From Streptomyces aquilus (GTDB taxonomy: Bacteria; Actinomycetota; Actinomycetes; Streptomycetales; Streptomycetaceae): a stretch of 64,000 nt of DNA. This document shows positions 60,372 to 64,000 of this stretch, piece by piece (positions within the stretch are counted from its first letter, which is position 1; each line of letters starts with the position of its first letter). The stretch lies in contig NZ_CP034463.1 of the NCBI RefSeq assembly GCF_003955715.1, positions 9,176,001 through 9,240,000 on the forward strand, given 5' to 3'. The notes beneath the pieces were generated by a model, which was not told the origin of the DNA, did not search any database, and saw nothing but the letters and a program-made list of their open reading frames with translations. Made by a program: the position numbers and the translations under genes.

Positions 60372-61673
60372 TCAGCGCGCGGCCGTGAGTGACGGGTCCG
60401 AACGGTCGTCCCCGTCGTCCCCATCATCTCCGTCATCCCCTTCCTCCCCGTCGGCCTCGCCCACGCGCAGCGCTCGCCGCGGCAGCAGGAACGGTGTCGC
60501 GAGGAGCAGCAGCCCGGCGGTGGCGATGGCGACGCGCGGGCCCGTGGCGGCGGCGAGCAGGCCCCACAGCGCGGTGAGCGCGGCGATGGACAGCTTGACC
60601 GTGATGGACCAGGCGGACAGCGTGCGGGCGAGGCGGTCGGTCGGGGTGCGCTCCAGCCGGTAGGTCGACAGGACGGGCGTGAACACGGCCGCGCAGATGA
60701 TCAGCCCGAACTCCACGGCCATGACGAGCAGCAGCCCCGCCGCTCCGGGCCCGACGAAGGCCAGCCCCAGTCCCCAGCACGCCCGCAGCGTCCCGGCGAC
60801 GAGCAGGACCCTGCGCTGCCCGAACCGGGTGACCAGGCGCCGGGACAGCCGCGACCCGATCAGCCCGCCCAGGCACGGCACGGCGAAGGCGAGCCCGTAC
60901 TGCCAGGGCGCGAAGTGGAGACGGCCGAGCATGAGGACGGCGAGGGGCGGCTGGGCCGCCATGATCAGACCGTTCACGAGGGCGTTGTTGAGGAACAGGG
61001 GGCGCAGCGTCGCGTGGGTGAGGAGGAAGCGCCAGCCGTGGAGGAGGTCACCGGTCCGGAGCTTCGCGTGGACCGAGGGGCGTGCGGGCCGGGGCTCGGT
61101 GCCGCCCATGGCGCGGATTCCGCCGGCCGAGAGCAGGAAGCTGACCGCGTTGGCGGCGATGGTCGTCACCGGCCCGAACACGGCGATCACGGCGCCGCCG
61201 AGCGGCGGGCCCACCATGGTGGTGCTCCAGGTCGTCGCCTCGAACCGCCCGTTGGCGACGAGCAGATCCTCCCGCGGCACCAGCGCCTTGAGGCACGCGC
61301 CGGACGCGGCGGTGAAGGTGATGTCGGCCGCGGAGACGACCACCGACACAACCAGGAGTTGTCCGAACGTCAGCCGGTCGAGGGCGAACGCGACCGGGAT
61401 CGTCATCAGCGCGGCGCACCGGACCAGGTCCATCCCGATCATCACCGGCCGTTTCCGGCGGAACTCCACCCACGGCCCCAGTGGCACCGCCACCACCGCC
61501 CCGACCGCGAGCCCGGCCGCCGACAGCGCCGACACCTGGGCCGGCCCGGTGTGCAGGACGAGGATCGCGACCAGCGCGAACGCGTCGAAGGCGAGCCAGG
61601 TGCCGAGCGCGCTGACCCCGTACGCCGCCCACAGCCACCCGAAGGACCGCCCGAGCGAACGTCTCGCCCCCAT
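60372..61673 (-). CDS. MFS transporter
   Basis: This 433-residue protein has twelve membrane segments of the DHA3/MefA-like drug-efflux group (FGWLWAAYGVSALGTWLAFDAFALVAILVLHTGPAQVSALSAAGLAVGAVVAVPLG). The loop WVEFRRKRPVM is the MFS motif A region. An acidic tail contains four Gly-Asp-Asp-like repeats encoded by a 9-bp microrepeat. ATG 61673. It is divergent from a LysR regulator, its likely controller. Confidence 0.9.
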   Translation of the reverse strand: MGARRSLGRSFGWLWAAYGVSALGTWLAFDAFALVAILVLHTGPAQVSALSAAGLAVGAVVAVPLGPWVEFRRKRPVMIGMDLVRCAALMTIPVAFALDRLTFGQLLVVSVVVSAADITFTAASGACLKALVPREDLLVANGRFEATTWSTTMVGPPLGGAVIAVFGPVTTIAANAVSFLLSAGGIRAMGGTEPRPARPSVHAKLRTGDLLHGWRFLLTHATLRPLFLNNALVNGLIMAAQPPLAVLMLGRLHFAPWQYGLAFAVPCLGGLIGSRLSRRLVTRFGQRRVLLVAGTLRACWGLGLAFVGPGAAGLLLVMAVEFGLIICAAVFTPVLSTYRLERTPTDRLARTLSAWSITVKLSIAALTALWGLLAAATGPRVAIATAGLLLLATPFLLPRRALRVGEADGEEGDDGDDGDDGDDRSDPSLTAAR

Positions 61674-61755
61674 GAACCGCACCCGCCTCTCGCCGACCCC
61701 GCACATCCAACCGGGCCGGGCCCGCGCGGATCAAACAACCGCCACGCTGCCCGGA

Positions 61756-61772
61756 CACAACCAAAAGTTGTG
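61756..61772. promoter_or_regulatory. LysR-type operator between MFS and LysR genes
   Basis: CACAAC-N5-GTTGTG is an interrupted palindrome of LysR type in the divergent promoter. A TACGAT -10-like element follows at 61777-61782, so the site overlaps the LysR promoter and could repress it. Confidence 0.55.
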
Positions 61773-61789
61773 GCTCTACGATGGCGGCC

Positions 61790-62719
61790 ATGGACCTCGA
61801 CGGTGTGCGCACGTTCGTGACGGCCGCGGACGCGGGACGCTTCCAGGACGCCGCCGCGACCCTGTCGATCACCCAGCAGGCGGTCTCCAAACGCGTCGCC
61901 GCGCTCGAGAAGGACCTGGCCGTACGGCTGTTCACCCGCACGGCCAGGGGAGTGCGGCTCACCATCGACGGCCAGGCGTTCCTGCCCCACGCCCGGGCCC
62001 TCCTCGACGCCGAGGAACGGGCCGTCGCCTCCGTGCGGCCCGGCCGCCGCGCGCTGCGCGTGGACGTCATCGGGCGCCGGCTGGCCCCGGCGGACGTCCT
62101 GCGCGGCTTCCATCGCGCCCATCCGGACGTCGAACTGGACGTGGTGACCCTCTTCGACGCCAAGGAGGCCTTCGCCGCGGTCCGCTCCGGCACGATCGAC
62201 GCGTCCTTCCGTGCCGTCACCCTCCCCGCCCGCAGGCTCCCCGACGGCATCGCCACCGCCCGCGTCCACGACGAGCCCGTCCAGCTGCTGACCGGCCCCC
62301 GGCACGCGCTCGCCGCGGCCCGCTCCGTGACCCCTGACCGGCTCGTGGGCCACCGGATCTGGATGCCCGGCCTCGTCGACGGCACCGAGTGGGCCGCCTA
62401 CTACGACGACTTCGCCGCCGCGTTCGGCCTCACCATCGAGGCCACCGGACCCGACTTCGGCACCGACCCGCTCCTGGACACCATCGCCGACTCGTCCTCC
62501 CTGGCCACCTTGGTCGGCGCGCAGACCCGCCTCGGCTGGCCCGCCGACCACGACCTGCGGCGCATCGCCCTGCACGACCCGATGCCGGTCTACCCGCACT
62601 CCCTGATCTGGCGCGCCGACAACCCCCACCCGGCCCTCACCGCCCTGCGCGCCCACCTCGACGCCGCCCGGCAGGGGCACGGCACGAGGCAGGTCTGGAC
62701 GCCGCACTGGGCGCGGTGA
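61790..62719 (+). CDS. LysR-family transcriptional regulator
   Basis: This protein of about 309 residues has the LysR helix-turn-helix (MDLDGVRTFVTAADAGRFQDAAATLSITQQAVSKRVAALEKDLAVRLFTRT) and a ligand-binding domain. ATG 61790 would be seven bases past the TACGAT box, giving a leaderless message; ATG 61781 is the alternative. The gene probably controls the divergent MFS transporter. Ligand unknown. Confidence 0.92.
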   Translation: MDLDGVRTFVTAADAGRFQDAAATLSITQQAVSKRVAALEKDLAVRLFTRTARGVRLTIDGQAFLPHARALLDAEERAVASVRPGRRALRVDVIGRRLAPADVLRGFHRAHPDVELDVVTLFDAKEAFAAVRSGTIDASFRAVTLPARRLPDGIATARVHDEPVQLLTGPRHALAAARSVTPDRLVGHRIWMPGLVDGTEWAAYYDDFAAAFGLTIEATGPDFGTDPLLDTIADSSSLATLVGAQTRLGWPADHDLRRIALHDPMPVYPHSLIWRADNPHPALTALRAHLDAARQGHGTRQVWTPHWAR

Positions 62720-62815
62720 ACCTCACTGGGCCGGATGCAGCAGCACAGGAAGCAGGTCACGGCCGGGGGCGGAGAGGCTGGACCGCAGTCCAGCCCACCC
62801 CCCCGGGAGCCCTCG

Positions 62816-63988
62816 ATGCCTCTGCGTTCCAGCCTGCGCGCCGCCTCCGTGGCCGCCCTCTGCGTGGCCGTACTGACCCCGGTCACGGCCTTCAGCCCCG
62901 CGTCCGCGACACCGGCGCGCGGCGACGACCACCGACTCCAGGAACAGCTCGACCGGTTCGTCCGCAGCGAGGGCGGCCCGCCCGGCGTCATCGCCGTCCT
63001 GGACTACGGCCCGAAGACCCGCGTCCTCACCGCGGGCACCGCCGATGTCCGCACCGGCCGCCCACCCCACCCGGACGACCACATGCGCATCGCCAGCACG
63101 GCCAAGGCCTTCAGCGGTGCCGTCGCCCTGGCCCTGGCCGACCGTGGCGCCCTGGACCTCGACGACACCCTGCGCGACCGGCTGCCCCGACTGCCCCAGG
63201 CGTGGGGCGCGGTGACACTGCGCCAGCTGCTCCAGCACACCAGTGGGCTGCCGGACTTCTCCGAGAGCACCGCGTTCCGGGCCGAGATCCTCGCCGACCC
63301 ACGCCACCACTTCGACTCCCGCCGCCTGCTCGACTACGTGGCCGACCAGCCGCTGCGCTTCCCGCCGGGCAGCCGCTACCAGTACTCCAACTCCGACAAC
63401 ATCGCGGTCGCGCTGATGGCGGAGGCGGCGACCGGAAGACCGTACGAACGCCTCCTGCGCGACCTTGTCGACACCCCGCTCGGCCTCCACCGCACGAGCC
63501 TTCCGCAGGGCTACCGCATGCCGAAGCCCTATCTGCACGGCTACGCCGTCGAGCCGGGGGCCGCTCCGGAGGACGTCAGCGAGGTGCTGGGCATGTCCGG
63601 GGTGTGGGCCTCCGGAGGCATCGTCTCCACACCGGCCGACATGACCCGCTTCATCCACGGCTACGTCGGCGGGGCGCTCTTCGGCGGGCGCGAGATCCAC
63701 GCGCAGCGACGGTGGGTCGAGGGCGCGTCCGAGCCCGCGGGGCCGGGACACAACCGGGCGGGGCTGGCGCTCTTCCGGTACGACACCCGGTGCGGTGCCG
63801 TGTTCGGCCACACCGGCAACACCCTCGGCTACACGCAGTTCGTCGCCGCCACCCCGGACGGGCGCCGCTCGGTGACGTTCTCCGCCACCACCCAGATCAA
63901 CAAGGCCATGGACGCCGACCAGGTGGAGCGCATGCGCAAGATCGAGGAGAACCTGGTCTGCGCCCTGGTGCGCGGCCCGCACGCCTAG
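62816..63988 (+). CDS. Secreted serine hydrolase, D-Ala-D-Ala carboxypeptidase-like
   Basis: This 390-residue exported enzyme has a signal peptide (cleavage near residue 31, ASA-TPARG), the S-x-x-K pair Ser94-Lys97 (IASTAKAFSGAVALAL), LLQHTSGLPDFSES, Y-S-N (YQYSNSDNIAVAL) and the H-T-G of VFGHTGNTLGYTQF. It resembles Streptomyces R61-type carboxypeptidases/esterases. ATG 62816 has GGGAG upstream. The window ends after its stop. Confidence 0.92.
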   Translation: MPLRSSLRAASVAALCVAVLTPVTAFSPASATPARGDDHRLQEQLDRFVRSEGGPPGVIAVLDYGPKTRVLTAGTADVRTGRPPHPDDHMRIASTAKAFSGAVALALADRGALDLDDTLRDRLPRLPQAWGAVTLRQLLQHTSGLPDFSESTAFRAEILADPRHHFDSRRLLDYVADQPLRFPPGSRYQYSNSDNIAVALMAEAATGRPYERLLRDLVDTPLGLHRTSLPQGYRMPKPYLHGYAVEPGAAPEDVSEVLGMSGVWASGGIVSTPADMTRFIHGYVGGALFGGREIHAQRRWVEGASEPAGPGHNRAGLALFRYDTRCGAVFGHTGNTLGYTQFVAATPDGRRSVTFSATTQINKAMDADQVERMRKIEENLVCALVRGPHA

Positions 63989-64000
63989 CGAGGTCTGGGA

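Noticed and set aside
1..64000. tRNA, rRNA or mobile element genes
   Set aside because: I saw no cloverleaf with TTCGA/TTCAA T-loop and CCA-adjacent acceptor, no rRNA core sequence, and no transposase or integrase motif.

Overview
The base composition (very high GC, strong third-position GC bias), frequent GTG and TTG starts, ATGA/GTGA start-stop overlaps, many SpoIIE-type PP2C phosphatases, a GH46 chitosanase, an actinobacterial proteasome beta subunit and streptomycete-style operators indicate a Streptomyces chromosome, or a very close relative. I see no rRNA or tRNA genes, insertion sequences, integrases, phage genes or CRISPR arrays. The window looks like ordinary chromosomal arm or core-border DNA with many small regulator/target pairs. 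Region by region: 0-7.3 kb is the tail of a ROK-family protein and then a sugar ABC importer operon (lipoprotein, two permeases, no ATPase) ending in two large cytoplasmic proteins that resemble glycan lyases; a 16-bp hairpin terminator closes it. 7.3-12.6 kb has a divergent NmrA-type reductase/HxlR pair, a nucleoside-kinase-like protein, a SnoaL-like protein, and a polytopic GT-C-like protein coupled to a flippase-like membrane protein through a small 39-bp-repeat ORF. 12.7-20.5 kb carries an orphan proteasome beta subunit, a nickel/cobalt permease with a Nur-like box, an amino-acid permease, a soluble transhydrogenase and a sulfite-oxidase-like protein. 20.6-33.7 kb carries an MMPL transporter, a SpoIIE phosphatase, minisatellite-like repeats, acetyltransferase and phosphotransferase genes, an oxidoreductase, an aldo/keto reductase, an ABC exporter and a GlxA-type regulator. 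34.4-35.8 kb holds an ATP-grasp RiPP (graspetide) locus: a precursor peptide and its ATP-grasp maturase, with no methyltransferase nearby. 36-49.6 kb contains membrane and hypothetical proteins, an SDR/ArsR pair, a PadR regulator divergent from a UvrA-like ABC protein, a secreted lamin-tail protein, a DUF1152 protein divergent from a GNAT across a perfect CebR-type box, a quinone oxidoreductase with an orphan 22-bp palindrome, and FprA-like ferredoxin reductase. 49.8-64 kb holds an ECF sigma factor with a CU044_5270-type partner, a Tat-exported chitosanase behind a CsnR-like palindrome, three SpoIIE-type phosphatases within 8 kb, two serine hydrolases, an MFS transporter and a LysR regulator. 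How they work together: several units pair a regulator with a nearby target across a palindrome (HxlR/NmrA, PadR/UvrA-like, LysR/MFS). The carbohydrate theme recurs (importer operon, chitosanase, CebR box, AAGCGCTT cores). The phosphatase cluster and ECF unit suggest local density of partner-switching and stress signalling. The most system-like find is the minimal graspetide locus. The most unusual DNA is a set of four unrelated tandem-repeat tracts at gene ends or between genes. All function calls come from reading translated motifs; none has been checked by database search.
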